A stretch of 64,000 bases of DNA from Microbacterium sp. BK668 (GCF_004362195.1 NZ_SNWG01000001.1:2480001-2544000); one strand, 5' to 3'; numbered from the stretch's first letter, positions 16,757-29,384 are shown. Numbers and translations are program-made. The notes: generated from the sequence alone by a model not told the origin.

Positions 16757-17929
16757 ATGACGGCTTATCTCGATCACGCCGCGACCAGCCCGTTGCGGCC
16801 CGAGGCACGCAGTGCCTGGCTGGATGCGACCGGGTTCCTCGGCAACGCCTCATCGATCCACGGATCCGGACAGACGGTGCGACGGATGCTCGAGGACGCC
16901 CGAGAGCGGCTCGCGACGACGCTCGGCTGCGACCCCGTCGAGGTGGTGCTGACCTCAGGCGGGACAGAGGCCGTCAACCTCGCGGTCAAGGGACTCTGGT
17001 GGGCGCGCCGCCGCGGAGCCCAGGCGATCGTGCTTCCGGACGGCGAGCATCACGCGACGCTCGATGCGGCGCAGTGGCTCGCCGAGCGCGAAGCAGCGAC
17101 GCTCCGCCCGGTGGGCCTGGACGCGTCTGGCGCCATCCCCCTCGGCGTCTTCGCGTCATCTCTCGCCGGCGCGGCGCTTGCGACGGCGCTCGTGGCCAAC
17201 AACGAGGTCGGCACCGTCAACGACGCAGCGGGACTCGCGGCTGCGTCGGCGCGGGGCGGGGTGCCGCTCCATCTCGACGCCGTGTCGGCGTTCGGTCACA
17301 TCCCGGTCTCGTTCCGCGGATGGCGCGGGGATGCCGAGGGTGCGACCGGTCTCGTGGCCATGAGCGTCTCGGCGCACAAGGTGGGCGGCCCCGCGGGCGT
17401 GGGCGCCCTGGTCGTCTCGCGCCGAGCCGAACTGGCGCCGATGATCCACGGCGGGGGTCAGCAGCGGAATCTCCGCGCGGGGACGCAGGATGTTCCGGGC
17501 GCCGTCGCCTTCGCCGTCGCCGCCGAGCTCGCCGTCGCCGAGCGCGAGTCCGAGTCGGCCCGACTCTCGGCCCTGCGCGATCGGCTCGTGCGCGGCATCC
17601 TCGCATCGGTGCCGGGCGCGCAGCTCCTCGGCGACCCCGTGCGCCGACTGCCGGGGAACGCGCACGTCCTGTTCCCCGGCGCCAGCGGCGAGACGCTCCT
17701 CTTCCTCCTCGACCAGGCCGACGTGTCGGTCTCGACGGGGTCCGCGTGTCAGGCCGGCGTCCCGGAGCCGTCGCACGTCGTGACGGCGCTGGGGCGGACG
17801 GATGCCGAAGCCCGCCAGGTGCTGCGGCTGTCCCTCGGGCGCACCTCCACCGATGCCGATGTCGACGCCGTCCTCGGCGCCCTGCCGGCGGCCGTCGAGA
17901 GGGCACGGGCCGCCGCCCGGGCCCGCTGA
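16757..17929 (+). CDS. Cysteine desulfurase (NifS/IscS-like)
   Basis: PLP enzyme that takes sulphur from cysteine for tRNA thiolation and Fe-S clusters. The 390-residue product has YLDHAATSPLRPEARSAW at the N-terminus, the PLP-binding Lys in SVSAHKVGGPAGVGAL, and the catalytic Cys in STGSACQAGVPEPSHV. ATG 16757 follows AAGGGGGACGCG, a good ribosome-binding site. Its position 40 bases before mnmA suggests it feeds persulfide to tRNA thiolation. Confidence 0.93.
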   Translation: MTAYLDHAATSPLRPEARSAWLDATGFLGNASSIHGSGQTVRRMLEDARERLATTLGCDPVEVVLTSGGTEAVNLAVKGLWWARRRGAQAIVLPDGEHHATLDAAQWLAEREAATLRPVGLDASGAIPLGVFASSLAGAALATALVANNEVGTVNDAAGLAAASARGGVPLHLDAVSAFGHIPVSFRGWRGDAEGATGLVAMSVSAHKVGGPAGVGALVVSRRAELAPMIHGGGQQRNLRAGTQDVPGAVAFAVAAELAVAERESESARLSALRDRLVRGILASVPGAQLLGDPVRRLPGNAHVLFPGASGETLLFLLDQADVSVSTGSACQAGVPEPSHVVTALGRTDAEARQVLRLSLGRTSTDADVDAVLGALPAAVERARAAARAR

Positions 17930-17957
17930 GCCGGTCCGGCCGACGGACGCGCGCTCG

Positions 17958-17963
17958 TAGACT
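17958..17963 (+). promoter_or_regulatory. -10 element of mnmA, leaderless spacing
   Basis: TAGACT, then GGAGCG (6 bases), then ATG. Confidence 0.6.
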
Positions 17964-17969
17964 GGAGCG

Positions 17970-19067
17970 ATGCGCATCCTGGCTGCCATGAGCGGCGGAG
18001 TCGACTCCGCGGTGGCCGCCGCGCGCGCCGTCGAGGCGGGCCATGACGTCGTGGGCGTGCACCTCGCCCTGTCACGGGCGGGCGGCACCCTCCGGACAGG
18101 CAGCCGGGGGTGCTGCACCATCGAGGACGCGATGGACGCGCGGCGCGCTGCGGATCGCCTCGGCATCCCGTTCTACGTCTGGGACTTCTCGGAGCGCTTC
18201 CGGGACGACGTCATCGACGACTTCATCGCCGAGTATCGCGCCGGGCGCACCCCGAACCCCTGCATGCGCTGCAACGAGAGGATCAAGTTCGCCGCCCTCC
18301 TCGAGCGCGCGATCGAGCTCGGCTTCGACGCCGTGTGCACGGGACACTATGCGACCCTCGTGGAGGGTCCGGACGGCCTCGAGCTGCACCGGGCCTCCGA
18401 CACGGCGAAGGACCAGTCGTACGTGCTGGGAGTCCTGACCGCCGAGCAGCTCGCGCACACGTACTTCCCGCTCGGATCGACGCCCTCCAAGGCGCTCGTG
18501 CGTGCGGAGGCCGCCGAGCGGGGGCTGACCGTCGCCGCGAAGCCGGACAGCCACGACATCTGCTTCATCCCCGACGGCGACACCCGCGGGTGGCTCGCGG
18601 AGAGAGTCGGCACGACTTCCGGCGACGTCGTCGACCGCTCCGGCGCGGTCGTCGGCTCGCACGAGGGGGCGCACGCCTACACCGTCGGCCAGCGGCGCGG
18701 TCTGTCGCTGGGCGTGCCCGCGCCCGACGGAAAGCCGCGGTTCGTCCTCGAGGTGCGGCCGGTGTCGAACACGGTCGTCGTGGGACCCAAGGAGGCCCTC
18801 GCGACCGCCGAGATCGCAGGGGAGCGGTACAGCTGGGCTGGGCGCGCGCCGGGAACCGGCGACTTCCCGTGCCACGTGCAGATCCGTGCGCACGCCGAGC
18901 CGGTGCCGGCGCAGGCGACGCTCTCCGGCGACCTCCTCACCGTGCGCCCCGAGACGCCGTTCGACGGCGTCGCTCCCGGCCAGACCGCCGTGCTCTACGA
19001 CGGCACGCGCGTCATCGGGCAGTTCACGATCGACCGGACCCGGTCGGCGGTGCCCGCTCCCGCGTGA
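17970..19067 (+). CDS. mnmA: tRNA-specific 2-thiouridylase
   Basis: Makes 2-thiouridine at the wobble base of tRNA-Lys, -Glu and -Gln using ATP and persulfide sulphur. The 365-residue product has the PP-loop [14 protein letters not shown] at residues 4-17, the catalytic Cys pair region [15 protein letters not shown] (first Cys) and [12 protein letters not shown] (second Cys), and the C-terminal beta-barrel RNA-binding part ([14 protein letters not shown]). It follows the desulfurase gene directly, a common functional pairing. Confidence 0.97.
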   Translation: MRILAAMSGGVDSAVAAARAVEAGHDVVGVHLALSRAGGTLRTGSRGCCTIEDAMDARRAADRLGIPFYVWDFSERFRDDVIDDFIAEYRAGRTPNPCMRCNERIKFAALLERAIELGFDAVCTGHYATLVEGPDGLELHRASDTAKDQSYVLGVLTAEQLAHTYFPLGSTPSKALVRAEAAERGLTVAAKPDSHDICFIPDGDTRGWLAERVGTTSGDVVDRSGAVVGSHEGAHAYTVGQRRGLSLGVPAPDGKPRFVLEVRPVSNTVVVGPKEALATAEIAGERYSWAGRAPGTGDFPCHVQIRAHAEPVPAQATLSGDLLTVRPETPFDGVAPGQTAVLYDGTRVIGQFTIDRTRSAVPAPA

Positions 19068-19084
19068 GCGTCCGAGGCCGTCCC

Positions 19085-21424
<2,340 letters not shown>

Positions 21425-21491
21425 CCCGCCTGCCGCGAGCCTCCGCCGTCTCCTCCGGTCACCGACGCTCGCCGGTGTCGTAGGTACGTTC

Positions 21492-21497
21492 TAATCT
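21492..21497 (+). promoter_or_regulatory. Putative -10 element of the DUF4262 gene
   Basis: TAATCT, 28 bases before the ATG. The leader carries AGGAGAGG as a classic ribosome-binding site. Confidence 0.45.
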
Positions 21498-21525
21498 CGG
21501 AGTCCGTTCAGGAGAGGATGCCGAG

Positions 21526-22020
21526 ATGACACTGACCCCCGACCCCGCCGTGATCGCCTGGCTCGACCAGGAGGACAAGCGCACGGCGCAGACCATCCGC
21601 AGGCACGGCGTGAGCATCGAGTACGTCGGCGGCGACATGCGGCGACGCGCGACTCCCTTCGCGTACACGATCGGGCTCTTCGGCATGGGGCATCCGGAGC
21701 TCCTGGTGTTCGGGCTCGACGCGAGGACGACGGGGCTGCTTCTCAACGACGTCGCGGACCGGGTCCGTCAGGGCAGCGACATCGTGCCCGGACAGGTCCT
21801 CGAATTCGCAGGCTGGAATCACAGAGTCACGGTCGAGTCGGTGCCGAACCCCGGCGAGATCGCCTTCGCGGCCAATCGCTTCTACCAGCGCCCCGGCGAG
21901 GCGTCCGTCGGGCTGCTGCAGCTGACCTACGACGACCGCGACGGCCGGTTCCCCTGGGACGAGGGCTACTCCAACGCGGTGTGGATCCAGCCTCGGCCGG
22001 GCACGTTCACGGCGTGGTGA
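21526..22020 (+). CDS. DUF4262 family protein
   Basis: A 164-residue soluble protein of the DUF4262 type: FAYTIGLFGMGHPELLVFGL near residues 33-52 and the terminal NAVWIQPRPGTFTAW. No catalytic motif is recognised and the function of the family is unknown. ATG 21526 has AGGAGAGG upstream. It converges on the acyl-CoA ligase gene with nine bases between stops. Confidence 0.8.
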   Translation: MTLTPDPAVIAWLDQEDKRTAQTIRRHGVSIEYVGGDMRRRATPFAYTIGLFGMGHPELLVFGLDARTTGLLLNDVADRVRQGSDIVPGQVLEFAGWNHRVTVESVPNPGEIAFAANRFYQRPGEASVGLLQLTYDDRDGRFPWDEGYSNAVWIQPRPGTFTAW

Positions 22021-22029
22021 CCGGAGGGC

Positions 22030-23733
22030 TCATGAGCCCGTCGTCAACGTCACGAGCGACTCCCGCACCTGACGCCTCAGCACCTTGCCGATGAGCGACT
22101 TCGGCAGCTCGTCGACGATGAAGACACGCCGGGGCACCTTGTACGGCGTGAGGATGCCGCGAGCGAAGTCCCGCAGAGCCTCCACGTCGACCTCGCGTCC
22201 CGGCGCGCAGACGACAGCCGCCACGACCTCTTCGCCGGAGTGCTCGCTCGGCAGACCCACGACAGCGGCGTCCTCGACATCCGGGTGCTGTCGAAGCGCG
22301 TTCTCGACCTCGGTCGGCGCGACGTTGAAGCCGCCCGTGATGATGAGCTCCTTGATCCGGTCCACGATCCGCACGAACCCCGCGTCGTCGATCGTCACGA
22401 TGTCGCCCGTGCGGAACCAGCCCTCGGAGAACACCGCCTCGGTCTCCTCGGGCTTGCCGTAGTAGCCCTGGAACACCTGGGGTCCGCGCACCACGAGCTC
22501 TCCGCGGCCGCCGGGCTCGACATCCTTCGACGGGTCATCGGGATCGACGACGCGGCACTCCGTCCCGGGAAGAGGGAGGCCGACGGTCCCCGGCACGCGA
22601 TTGTCGGCGACGGGGTTCGCCATGAGCACCGGCGAGCATTCTGACAGTCCGTAGCCCTCGACGAGGAAGCCGCCGCTCGCGGCCTCGAACGGCACGACGA
22701 GCTCGTGCGGAAGAGCCATCGCGCCTGAGATCGCCACTTCCGTTCCCGCGAGCGAGACGCCCTTCTCGCGCGCAGCCTTGAGCAGGCGGTCGGCGATCGG
22801 GGGCACGAGCGGGAGGAACGTCGCGGGATGCCTCTTGGTGACGGCGAGCACCATGTCGGGGTCGAAGCGGGGGAAGAGCACCAGGCGGGCCCCCATCGAC
22901 ATGGCGAAGGTCAGGCACAGAGTGAGGCCGTACGCGTGGAACATCGGCAGCACCGCGTAGACGACGCACCCCCGGCCCCGCTGAATCGATGGGACCCACG
23001 CCCGCGCCTGCGCCGCGTTGGCCAGCAGATTGCGGTGCGTGAGGCTCGCGCCCTTGGGCGTGCCCGTCGTCCCGCTCGTGTACTGGATGATCGCGAGATC
23101 GTCGGTCTCGGGCTTCGGGTGGGTCGCGGGGAGCCGGTCGGCCCGCACGAGGTCCTCCCACGTCGTCGTGCCCGAGACGTTCTCGTGCAGAGCCTCGCGC
23201 GACTCGCGGGCCTTCCTGATCGGCAGTCGCAGGGCGAGGCGAGTGCGAAGCGGCATCGCCCTGATGACGTTCACCGACACCAGACCGGGAACAGCGAGAT
23301 CGTCGGGGAAGTCCTGCACCGTGCCGACCACCTTGCTCCACACGATGGCGTGCTTGGCGCCGTGGTCCTCGAACTGCTTGCGCAGCTCGCGCGGCGTGTA
23401 GAGCGGGTTGTGCTCGACGACGACGGCCCCGATGCGCAGGATCGCGTAGAACGCGATGATGTGCTGAGGGCAGTTCGGAAGCACGATCGCGACCGGGTCG
23501 CCGCGACCCACGCCCATCCGCGTGAGGCCGGCCGCGGCGCTCTCGATCGCCTCCTGGAGTGCGCGGTAGCTCATCTCGCGGCCGAAGAACTGCAGCGCCG
23601 GAGCATCCGGAAAGTCGCGAGCGGACGCCTCGACGATGTCGACCAGCGAGCCCGTGACGGGATCGAGATCGGCCGGCACTCCCGCTGCGTAGCTGGCGAT
23701 CCAGGGGCGAGGCGGGTCGTAGCTCGTCGTCAC
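22030..23733 (-). CDS. Long-chain fatty acid-CoA ligase (AMP-binding)
   Basis: Activates fatty acids to acyl-CoA through an acyl-adenylate. The 567-residue protein has the AMP-binding P-loop YTSGTTGTPKGASLTHRN, the VEGYGLSECSPV motif, GWFRTGDI, and the C-terminal hinge and Lys region (LPKSLIGKVLRRQVR). It is soluble or peripheral, with the length of FadD. The GTG start is six bases after TAGTCT. There is no acyl-CoA dehydrogenase or other beta-oxidation gene nearby, so the specific chain length is unknown. Confidence 0.93.
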   Translation of the reverse strand: MTTSYDPPRPWIASYAAGVPADLDPVTGSLVDIVEASARDFPDAPALQFFGREMSYRALQEAIESAAAGLTRMGVGRGDPVAIVLPNCPQHIIAFYAILRIGAVVVEHNPLYTPRELRKQFEDHGAKHAIVWSKVVGTVQDFPDDLAVPGLVSVNVIRAMPLRTRLALRLPIRKARESREALHENVSGTTTWEDLVRADRLPATHPKPETDDLAIIQYTSGTTGTPKGASLTHRNLLANAAQARAWVPSIQRGRGCVVYAVLPMFHAYGLTLCLTFAMSMGARLVLFPRFDPDMVLAVTKRHPATFLPLVPPIADRLLKAAREKGVSLAGTEVAISGAMALPHELVVPFEAASGGFLVEGYGLSECSPVLMANPVADNRVPGTVGLPLPGTECRVVDPDDPSKDVEPGGRGELVVRGPQVFQGYYGKPEETEAVFSEGWFRTGDIVTIDDAGFVRIVDRIKELIITGGFNVAPTEVENALRQHPDVEDAAVVGLPSEHSGEEVVAAVVCAPGREVDVEALRDFARGILTPYKVPRRVFIVDELPKSLIGKVLRRQVRESLVTLTTGS

Positions 23734-23739
23734 GGGGTC

Positions 23740-23745
23740 AGACTA
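23740..23745 (-). promoter_or_regulatory. -10 element of the acyl-CoA ligase gene, leaderless spacing
   Basis: TAGTCT, then GACCCC (6 bases), then GTG at 23733. It lies back-to-back with the gatC promoter. Confidence 0.6.
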
Positions 23746-23776
23746 CGCCCGGCCGGGGCGCCTCACGCAGCCCAAC

Positions 23777-23782
23777 TAGACT
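23777..23782 (+). promoter_or_regulatory. -10 element of gatC, leaderless spacing
   Basis: TAGACT. The first GTG is three bases away and the second is six; the spacing rule seen elsewhere picks the second (23789). Confidence 0.6.
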
Positions 23783-23788
23783 GTCGTG

Positions 23789-24088
23789 GTGTCTGAAATC
23801 ACCCCCGATCTCGTGCGCCATCTCGGTGTGCTCGCCCGGATCCAGCTGAGTGACGAGGAGGTCGAGCGCCTCACCGGACAGCTCGACGTGATCGTCGACA
23901 ATATCGCCAAGGTGTCGCAGGTCGCGACACCCGAGGTTCCCGCGACGAGCCACCCCATCCCCATGCAGAACATCTTCCGTCCGGACGCCGTCGGCGAGAC
24001 GCTCACCCTCGAGCAGGCGCTGCAGAACGCCCCCGATGCGGCGGAGGGCCGGTTCCGGGTGACCGCCATCCTGGGCGAGGAGCAGTAA
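23789..24088 (+). CDS. gatC: Asp-tRNA(Asn)/Glu-tRNA(Gln) amidotransferase subunit C
   Basis: Small scaffold subunit that clamps GatA to GatB. The 99-residue product has the GatC pattern TPDLVRHLGVLARIQLSDEE and a C-terminal RPDAVGETLTLEQALQNAP stretch. Two consecutive GTG codons (23786 and 23789) could start; the -10 position favours the second. gatA begins directly after the stop. Confidence 0.95.
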   Translation: MSEITPDLVRHLGVLARIQLSDEEVERLTGQLDVIVDNIAKVSQVATPEVPATSHPIPMQNIFRPDAVGETLTLEQALQNAPDAAEGRFRVTAILGEEQ

Positions 24089-25612
24089 GTGACGGACCTG
24101 ACACGACTGAGCGCCGCCGCGCTCGCCGAGAAGCTCGCCTCCCGTGAGGTCTCCAGCGTCGAGGCGACGCAGGCGCACCTCGACCGCATCGCCGAGGTCG
24201 ACGGCGACATCCACGCCTTCCTCCACGTGAGCGACCACGCACTCGATGTCGCGGCCGACATCGACCGCCGGCGCTCGGCCGGCGCGTCGCTCGGCGCGCT
24301 CGCGGGTGTGCCGCTGGCGATCAAGGACGTGCTCGTCACGACCGACATGCCGTCCACGAGCGGCTCCAAGATCCTCGAGGGCTACATGTCGCCCTTCGAC
24401 GCCACGGTCGTCGCGCGCTCGCGCGCGGCGGATCTCGTTCCGCTGGGCAAGACGAACATGGACGAGTTCGCCATGGGATCCTCGACCGAGCACTCCGCAT
24501 ACGGCCCGACGCGCAACCCGTGGGACCTCGACCGCATCCCCGGCGGGTCGGGCGGCGGTTCGGCGGCGGCTGTCGCGGCCTTCGAGGCTCCCCTGGCCCT
24601 CGGCTCCGACACGGGCGGGTCCATCCGGCAGCCGGCGCACGTCACGGGCACCGTCGGCGTGAAGCCGACCTACGGGGGCGTCAGCCGCTACGGCGCCATC
24701 GCGCTGGCCTCGAGCCTGGATCAGGTCGGCCCCGTCACTCGGACCGTGCTCGACGCGGGGCTCCTCCACGACGTGATCGGCGGCCACGACCCGCACGACT
24801 CCACGTCCCTCACCGACGCGTGGCCGTCATTCGCCGACGCTGCCCGCGAGGGCGCACGGGGCGACGTGCTCGAGGGCCTGAAGGTCGGCGTGATCTCGGA
24901 GCTGGACGACGGCGGCTTCCAGTCCGGCGTCTCGGCGTCCTTCCGTGCGGCACTGGCTGTCATGGAGGCTCACGGCGCCGAGATCGTCGAGGTGAGCGCA
25001 CCCCACTTCGAGTACGGAGTGGCGGCGTACTACCTCGTGCTGCCGGCCGAGGCATCCAGCAACCTCGCCAAGTTCGACTCGGTGCGGTTCGGGCTCCGCG
25101 TGACGCCGCACGCGGCCTCGACGGTCGAAGAGGTGATGGCCGCGACACGCGACGCGGGTTTCGGTGACGAAGTGAAGCGCCGGATCATCCTCGGCACCTA
25201 CGCGCTGTCCGCCGGGTACTACGACGCGTACTACGGCTCCGCGCAGAAGGTGCGCACCCTGATCCAGCGCGACTTCGACGCGGCGTTCACCTCGGTGGAC
25301 GTCATCGCGACGCCGTCTGCGCCGACGACCGCCTTCCGACTCGGCGAGAAGATCGACGACCCGCTCCAGATGTACCTCAACGACGTCACGACCATCCCCG
25401 CGAACCTCGCCGGCGTCCCCGGCATCTCGATCCCCTCGGGGCTGGCGGCCGAGGACGGGCTGCCGGTCGGCATCCAGTTCCTCGCCCCCGCCCGTGAGGA
25501 CGCGCGTCTGTACCGCGTCGGCGCGGCACTCGAGGCGGCGCTGGTCGATTCGTGGGGCGGTCCGCTCCTGGACAGGGCGCCGGCCGTCGGCGCGAAGGGA
25601 GGCGTCCGCTGA
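24089..25612 (+). CDS. gatA: Asp-tRNA(Asn)/Glu-tRNA(Gln) amidotransferase subunit A
   Basis: Glutaminase subunit releasing ammonia for amidation of mischarged tRNA. The 507-residue protein carries the amidase signature with the catalytic Lys in [10 protein letters not shown], the cis-Ser in [13 protein letters not shown] and the Ser nucleophile in [12 protein letters not shown]. The GTG start immediately follows the gatC stop, and its TGA shares a base with the gatB ATG, so all three subunits are made from one message. Confidence 0.97.
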   Translation: MTDLTRLSAAALAEKLASREVSSVEATQAHLDRIAEVDGDIHAFLHVSDHALDVAADIDRRRSAGASLGALAGVPLAIKDVLVTTDMPSTSGSKILEGYMSPFDATVVARSRAADLVPLGKTNMDEFAMGSSTEHSAYGPTRNPWDLDRIPGGSGGGSAAAVAAFEAPLALGSDTGGSIRQPAHVTGTVGVKPTYGGVSRYGAIALASSLDQVGPVTRTVLDAGLLHDVIGGHDPHDSTSLTDAWPSFADAAREGARGDVLEGLKVGVISELDDGGFQSGVSASFRAALAVMEAHGAEIVEVSAPHFEYGVAAYYLVLPAEASSNLAKFDSVRFGLRVTPHAASTVEEVMAATRDAGFGDEVKRRIILGTYALSAGYYDAYYGSAQKVRTLIQRDFDAAFTSVDVIATPSAPTTAFRLGEKIDDPLQMYLNDVTTIPANLAGVPGISIPSGLAAEDGLPVGIQFLAPAREDARLYRVGAALEAALVDSWGGPLLDRAPAVGAKGGVR

Positions 25613-27141
25613 TGGCGAAGGACGCGCTGATGGACTTCGACGAGGCGCTCGAGCGCTTCGAGCCGGTGCTCGGCTTCGAGGTGCACGTCGAGCTCAACAC
25701 GAAGACCAAGATGTTCTCGGCGGCGCCCAACCCGGCGAACGAGGAGCACCACGCGTCGGCGGCCAACACGCTCGTCGCTCCGGTCGACATGGGTCTTCCG
25801 GGCTCCCTCCCGGTGGTGAACGAGGCGGCGGTCCGCTTCTCGATCAGCTTGGGCCTCGCGCTCGGCTGCTCGATCGCGCCGTCGAGCCGCTTCGCCCGCA
25901 AGAACTACTTCTATCCCGACCTGGGGAAGAACTACCAGATCTCCCAGTACGACGAGCCGATCGCCTTCGAGGGCGAGGTCGAGGTCGAGCTGACCGACGG
26001 GACGATCGTGAGCGTGCCGATCGAGCGGGCGCACATGGAAGAGGATGCCGGCAAGCTGACGCACGTCGGCGGCTCGACCGGTCGCATCCAGGGCGCGGAG
26101 TACTCGCTCGTGGACTACAACCGGGCGGGCGTGCCGCTGGTCGAGATCGTCACCAAGCCGATCTTCGGCGCCGAGCGGAGGGCTCCCGAGCTCGCGGCGG
26201 CGTACGTGCGCACGATCCGCGACATCGTGATCGCGCTGGGGATCTCGGAGGCCCGCATGGAGCGCGGGAACCTGCGCTGCGATGCGAACGTGTCTCTGCG
26301 CCCGCGCGTACCGGCGGGGCAGCCTGTCGGACCGCTCGGAACCCGCACGGAGACCAAGAACGTCAACTCCATGCGTTCGGTCGAGCGGGCGGTGCGGTAC
26401 GAGATCCAGCGCCAGGCGGCGATCCTCGCCGAGGGCGGTTCGATCACGCAGGAGACGCGGCACTGGCACGAGGACACCGGAACGACCTCGCCGGGTCGGC
26501 CCAAGTCCGACGCCGACGACTACCGGTACTTCCCCGAGCCCGACCTGCTGCCCGTCGCCCCGTCGAGAGAGCTGATCGAAGAGCTGCGCGCGCAGCTCCC
26601 CGAGCCGCCTGCGGCACATCGCCGCCGCCTCAAGACGGAGTGGGGCTTCGCCGACATCGATTTCCAGGGCATCGTCAACGGCGGCGTCCTCGCGGAGGTC
26701 GAGGCGACGATCGCCGCCGGCACCTCGCCCGCCGCCGCCCGCAAATGGTGGACCGGTGAGGTGGCGCGCATCGCGAACGCCGAGGGGCGCGAACCGTCGA
26801 GCCTCGTCAGCCCCTCCGACGTCGCCGCGCTGCAGAGCCTGGTCGAGGCCGGCACACTCACCGACAAGCTGGCGCGCCAGGTGCTCGAGGGCGTCATCGC
26901 GGGCGAGGGGACACCACAGGAGGTCGTCGACGCCCGCGGGCTCGCCGTCGTGTCGGACGACGGCGCGCTCATCGCGGCGATCGACGAGGCACTCGCCACT
27001 CAGCCCGACGTCCTGGCGAAGATCCGAGACGGGAAGGTGCAGGCCGCGGGTGCCGTGATCGGAGCCGTCATGAAGGCGATGAAGGGCCAGGCGGACGCGG
27101 CACGTGTGCGCGAGCTCGTCCTGGAGCGCGCGGCGCAGTAG
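25612..27141 (+). CDS. gatB: Asp-tRNA(Asn)/Glu-tRNA(Gln) amidotransferase subunit B
   Basis: Binds mischarged tRNA and carries the kinase/transamidase site. The 509-residue protein has [19 protein letters not shown], the catalytic-core segment [27 protein letters not shown], and a C-terminal YqeY-like helical domain ending [21 protein letters not shown] 25612 overlaps the gatA stop by one base; longer in-frame starts run back into gatA and are rejected. Confidence 0.97.
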   Translation: MAKDALMDFDEALERFEPVLGFEVHVELNTKTKMFSAAPNPANEEHHASAANTLVAPVDMGLPGSLPVVNEAAVRFSISLGLALGCSIAPSSRFARKNYFYPDLGKNYQISQYDEPIAFEGEVEVELTDGTIVSVPIERAHMEEDAGKLTHVGGSTGRIQGAEYSLVDYNRAGVPLVEIVTKPIFGAERRAPELAAAYVRTIRDIVIALGISEARMERGNLRCDANVSLRPRVPAGQPVGPLGTRTETKNVNSMRSVERAVRYEIQRQAAILAEGGSITQETRHWHEDTGTTSPGRPKSDADDYRYFPEPDLLPVAPSRELIEELRAQLPEPPAAHRRRLKTEWGFADIDFQGIVNGGVLAEVEATIAAGTSPAAARKWWTGEVARIANAEGREPSSLVSPSDVAALQSLVEAGTLTDKLARQVLEGVIAGEGTPQEVVDARGLAVVSDDGALIAAIDEALATQPDVLAKIRDGKVQAAGAVIGAVMKAMKGQADAARVRELVLERAAQ

Positions 27142-27179
27142 CCCGCGCCAGGTGTCGCGCTCGCGAGGAGGATGAGTCC

Positions 27180-28439
27180 ATGGGACGCGGTGATGGGTCG
27201 GGCCGCATCGTCTCGCCGGAGGGCGCTGACGACACCGGCACCGGCATCCTCCACGTCGACATGGACGCGTTCTACGCATCCGTCGCGATCCTCGACGACC
27301 CGTCGCTGCGGGGTAAGCCCGTCATCGTCGGCGGCACGGAGGGACGAGGGGTCGTTTCGAGTGCGTCCTACGAGGCTCGTCGATTCGGCGTGCGATCGGC
27401 GATGTCGACAGGGCAGGCACTGACGCTCTGCCCCACCGCGATCGTCGTGCCGCCGGATTTCGACCGCTACCTCGAGCTCTCGCGGCACGTGATGGGGATC
27501 TTCGACGACATCACGCCGCTGGTCGAGCCGCTGTCGATCGACGAGGCGTTCCTCGACGTGCGCGGTGCCCGGCGGCTGTGGGGGAGCCCCGGCCGGATCG
27601 CCGTCATGCTGCGGCGCCGGGTTCTCGACGAGACCGGTCTCACCTGCAGCGTCGGGGTGGCCGCGACGAAGCACGTCGCCAAGATGGCATCGACGCTCAG
27701 CAAGCCCGATGGGCTGCTGATCATCGCCGGGTCCGGCACGCAGGCGTTCCTGGCCGCCCAGCCGGCGCGGGCGATGTGGGGCATCGGTCCCAAGGCGGCC
27801 GCCTCGCTCGAGGCACGAGGCATCCACTCGGTCGCCGACATCCTCGAGACTCCGCCCCACGTTCTGGACCGCGCGCTCGGGCAGGCGATGGGAAGCCGGA
27901 TCCGGCAGCTGGCGCAGGGCCTCGACCCGCGCGAGGTCGAGACGACTCGCGTGGAGAAGAGCGTCGGGCACGAGGAGACGTTCTTCCAGGACGTCGACGA
28001 CCCGGCCGTCCTCCGCGCCGAGTTCCGTCGGCTCGCGGACCGGGTGGGAGCGCGCCTGCGCGGCCACGGGTGGGAGGCGTCCACCATTTCGATCAAGGTG
28101 CGCTTCGCGGACTTCACGACGATCTCCCGCTCGCAGACCCTGGCCGAGCCGACCACCGTGGGGCAGCGCATCGGCGACGCCGCGCTCGAGCTCTTCCGGT
28201 CGGTCGACCGCGTCCTCCCCATCAGGCTCGTGGGCGTACGGGGGGAGAAGCTCCGTCCCGCCCATGCGGAGGCGTCGACGCTGTGGGACGACGACGAGGA
28301 GTGGCGGCGCGTCGAGGGAGCGCTGGATGACGCCGCCGCCCGCTTCGGGAAGGGCGCCGTCACGCGGGCGACGCTGCTCGGTTCCCCACGCGGGGGCACC
28401 GCGCTGCCCTCGCATCCGAAGGCGCCGCCGAGCGATTGA
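27180..28439 (+). CDS. dinB: DNA polymerase IV (Y-family)
   Basis: Translesion polymerase. The 419-residue protein has the Y-family catalytic motifs ILHVDMDAFYASVA (metal-binding Asp), the SIDEAFLDV acidic pair, and CSVGVAATKHVAKMAS, then the HhH thumb (MWGIGPKAAASLEARG) and little-finger domain. There is no clear C-terminal beta-clamp QLxLF-type motif; the end is basic/Pro-rich. ATG 27180 follows GAGGAGG by eight bases. I find no SOS box in the 38-base gap, so it may be expressed with gatB. Confidence 0.95.
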   Translation: MGRGDGSGRIVSPEGADDTGTGILHVDMDAFYASVAILDDPSLRGKPVIVGGTEGRGVVSSASYEARRFGVRSAMSTGQALTLCPTAIVVPPDFDRYLELSRHVMGIFDDITPLVEPLSIDEAFLDVRGARRLWGSPGRIAVMLRRRVLDETGLTCSVGVAATKHVAKMASTLSKPDGLLIIAGSGTQAFLAAQPARAMWGIGPKAAASLEARGIHSVADILETPPHVLDRALGQAMGSRIRQLAQGLDPREVETTRVEKSVGHEETFFQDVDDPAVLRAEFRRLADRVGARLRGHGWEASTISIKVRFADFTTISRSQTLAEPTTVGQRIGDAALELFRSVDRVLPIRLVGVRGEKLRPAHAEASTLWDDDEEWRRVEGALDDAAARFGKGAVTRATLLGSPRGGTALPSHPKAPPSD

Positions 28440-28482
28440 CGCCGACCGTGCGGCGGCCCTGGGCTAGACCCCGATCGACCGG

Positions 28483-28488
28483 TAGCGT
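28483..28488 (+). promoter_or_regulatory. -10 element of the GerW/YtfJ-like gene, near-leaderless spacing
   Basis: TAGCGT, seven bases, then ATG 28496. A second hexamer-like TAGACC lies 20 bases further upstream. Confidence 0.45.
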
Positions 28489-28495
28489 GGGGTGC

Positions 28496-28816
28496 ATGCC
28501 CAACATCGCACTCGAGCTCGGCAAGCAGTCGGCAACCCTCGGCATCAACGCGGCCTACGGCGAACAGCGCGATGTGGGGGGCGTTCAGGTCATCCCCGTC
28601 TCGTTCAGCTGGACCGGCTTCGGCGGCGGCTCCGACGAGGCGGGCAACGGCGGCGGCGGTGGCGGCGGCTGGGCAGTCCCGGTCGGTGCGTACATCCGCC
28701 GCGGCGGCGAGGTGCGCTTCGAGCCGAACATCGTCTCGCTCCTGGCGGTGGCGATCCCGTTCGTGTGGGTCGCGGGCCGCGCCCTGAGCCGTGTCATCCG
28801 CGCCCTCAAGAAGTAG
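28496..28816 (+). CDS. GerW/YtfJ-like small protein
   Basis: A 106-residue protein. The core VQVIPVSFSWTGFGGGSDEA, a run of glycines (near residues 48-54), WAVPVGAYIRRGGEVRF and a hydrophobic C-terminal segment (LLAVAIPFVWVAG) resemble the YtfJ/GerW family first described in Bacillus spores. Actinobacteria of this kind do not make endospores, so any role differs and is unknown. The last 26 bases overlap the next gene. Confidence 0.6.
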   Translation: MPNIALELGKQSATLGINAAYGEQRDVGGVQVIPVSFSWTGFGGGSDEAGNGGGGGGGWAVPVGAYIRRGGEVRFEPNIVSLLAVAIPFVWVAGRALSRVIRALKK

Positions 28817-29384
28817 CGCCGACCCGGTCGCCACCGTCCTCGACTCCGCCGCCACGGGCGTCCTCGACGCCGTGCGACAGCTCGGCGTGTCGAATCCCGT
28901 CGTCCTCATCGACGGCCAGAGCGGGTCCGGAAAGACGAGTCTCGCGCGCCGGCTCGTGGCGCGCTGGCCGCTCACGGGGCGCGTGCAGCTGATCGCGCTC
29001 GACAGCCTCTATCCAGGCTGGGACGGTCTGGCGGACGGCGTCGAGACCGCGCGGGCCGCCGTTCTCGTCCCGCATGGCCGGGGCGTGATCGGCATCTGGC
29101 AGCGGTGGGACTGGGATGCCTCGGAACCCGCCGAAGCCCATGCCGTCGATCCCTCCCTCCCGCTCATCGTCGAGGGGTCAGGCCTCCTCACTGCCGCGAC
29201 GGCGCCCCTCGGCGACCTGCGCGTCTGGCTCGAGTCGCCGATGTCCTCGCGCAAGCGCCGCGCGCTCGAGCGCGACGGCGACACCTACCGTCCGCATTGG
29301 GATCAGTGGGCGGAGCAGGAGGAGCGGCATCTGGTGCGCGATGATCCGCGCCATCACGCGACGCATCTCTTCGAGGTCCCGTGA
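28791..29384 (+). CDS. P-loop NTPase, uridine-kinase-like
   Basis: A 197-residue protein with Walker A GQSGSGKTSLARRL near residues 43-56, a Walker-B-like LIALDSLYPGWDGL and the Arg-rich lid SSRKRRALERDGDTY, resembling small nucleoside or uridine kinases. Conserved WQRWDWD is typical of this actinobacterial group. The substrate is not known. No good start exists after the upstream stop, so the GTG at 28791, inside the preceding gene, is the likely start; this implies translational coupling. Confidence 0.75.
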   Translation: MSSAPSRSSADPVATVLDSAATGVLDAVRQLGVSNPVVLIDGQSGSGKTSLARRLVARWPLTGRVQLIALDSLYPGWDGLADGVETARAAVLVPHGRGVIGIWQRWDWDASEPAEAHAVDPSLPLIVEGSGLLTAATAPLGDLRVWLESPMSSRKRRALERDGDTYRPHWDQWAEQEERHLVRDDPRHHATHLFEVP

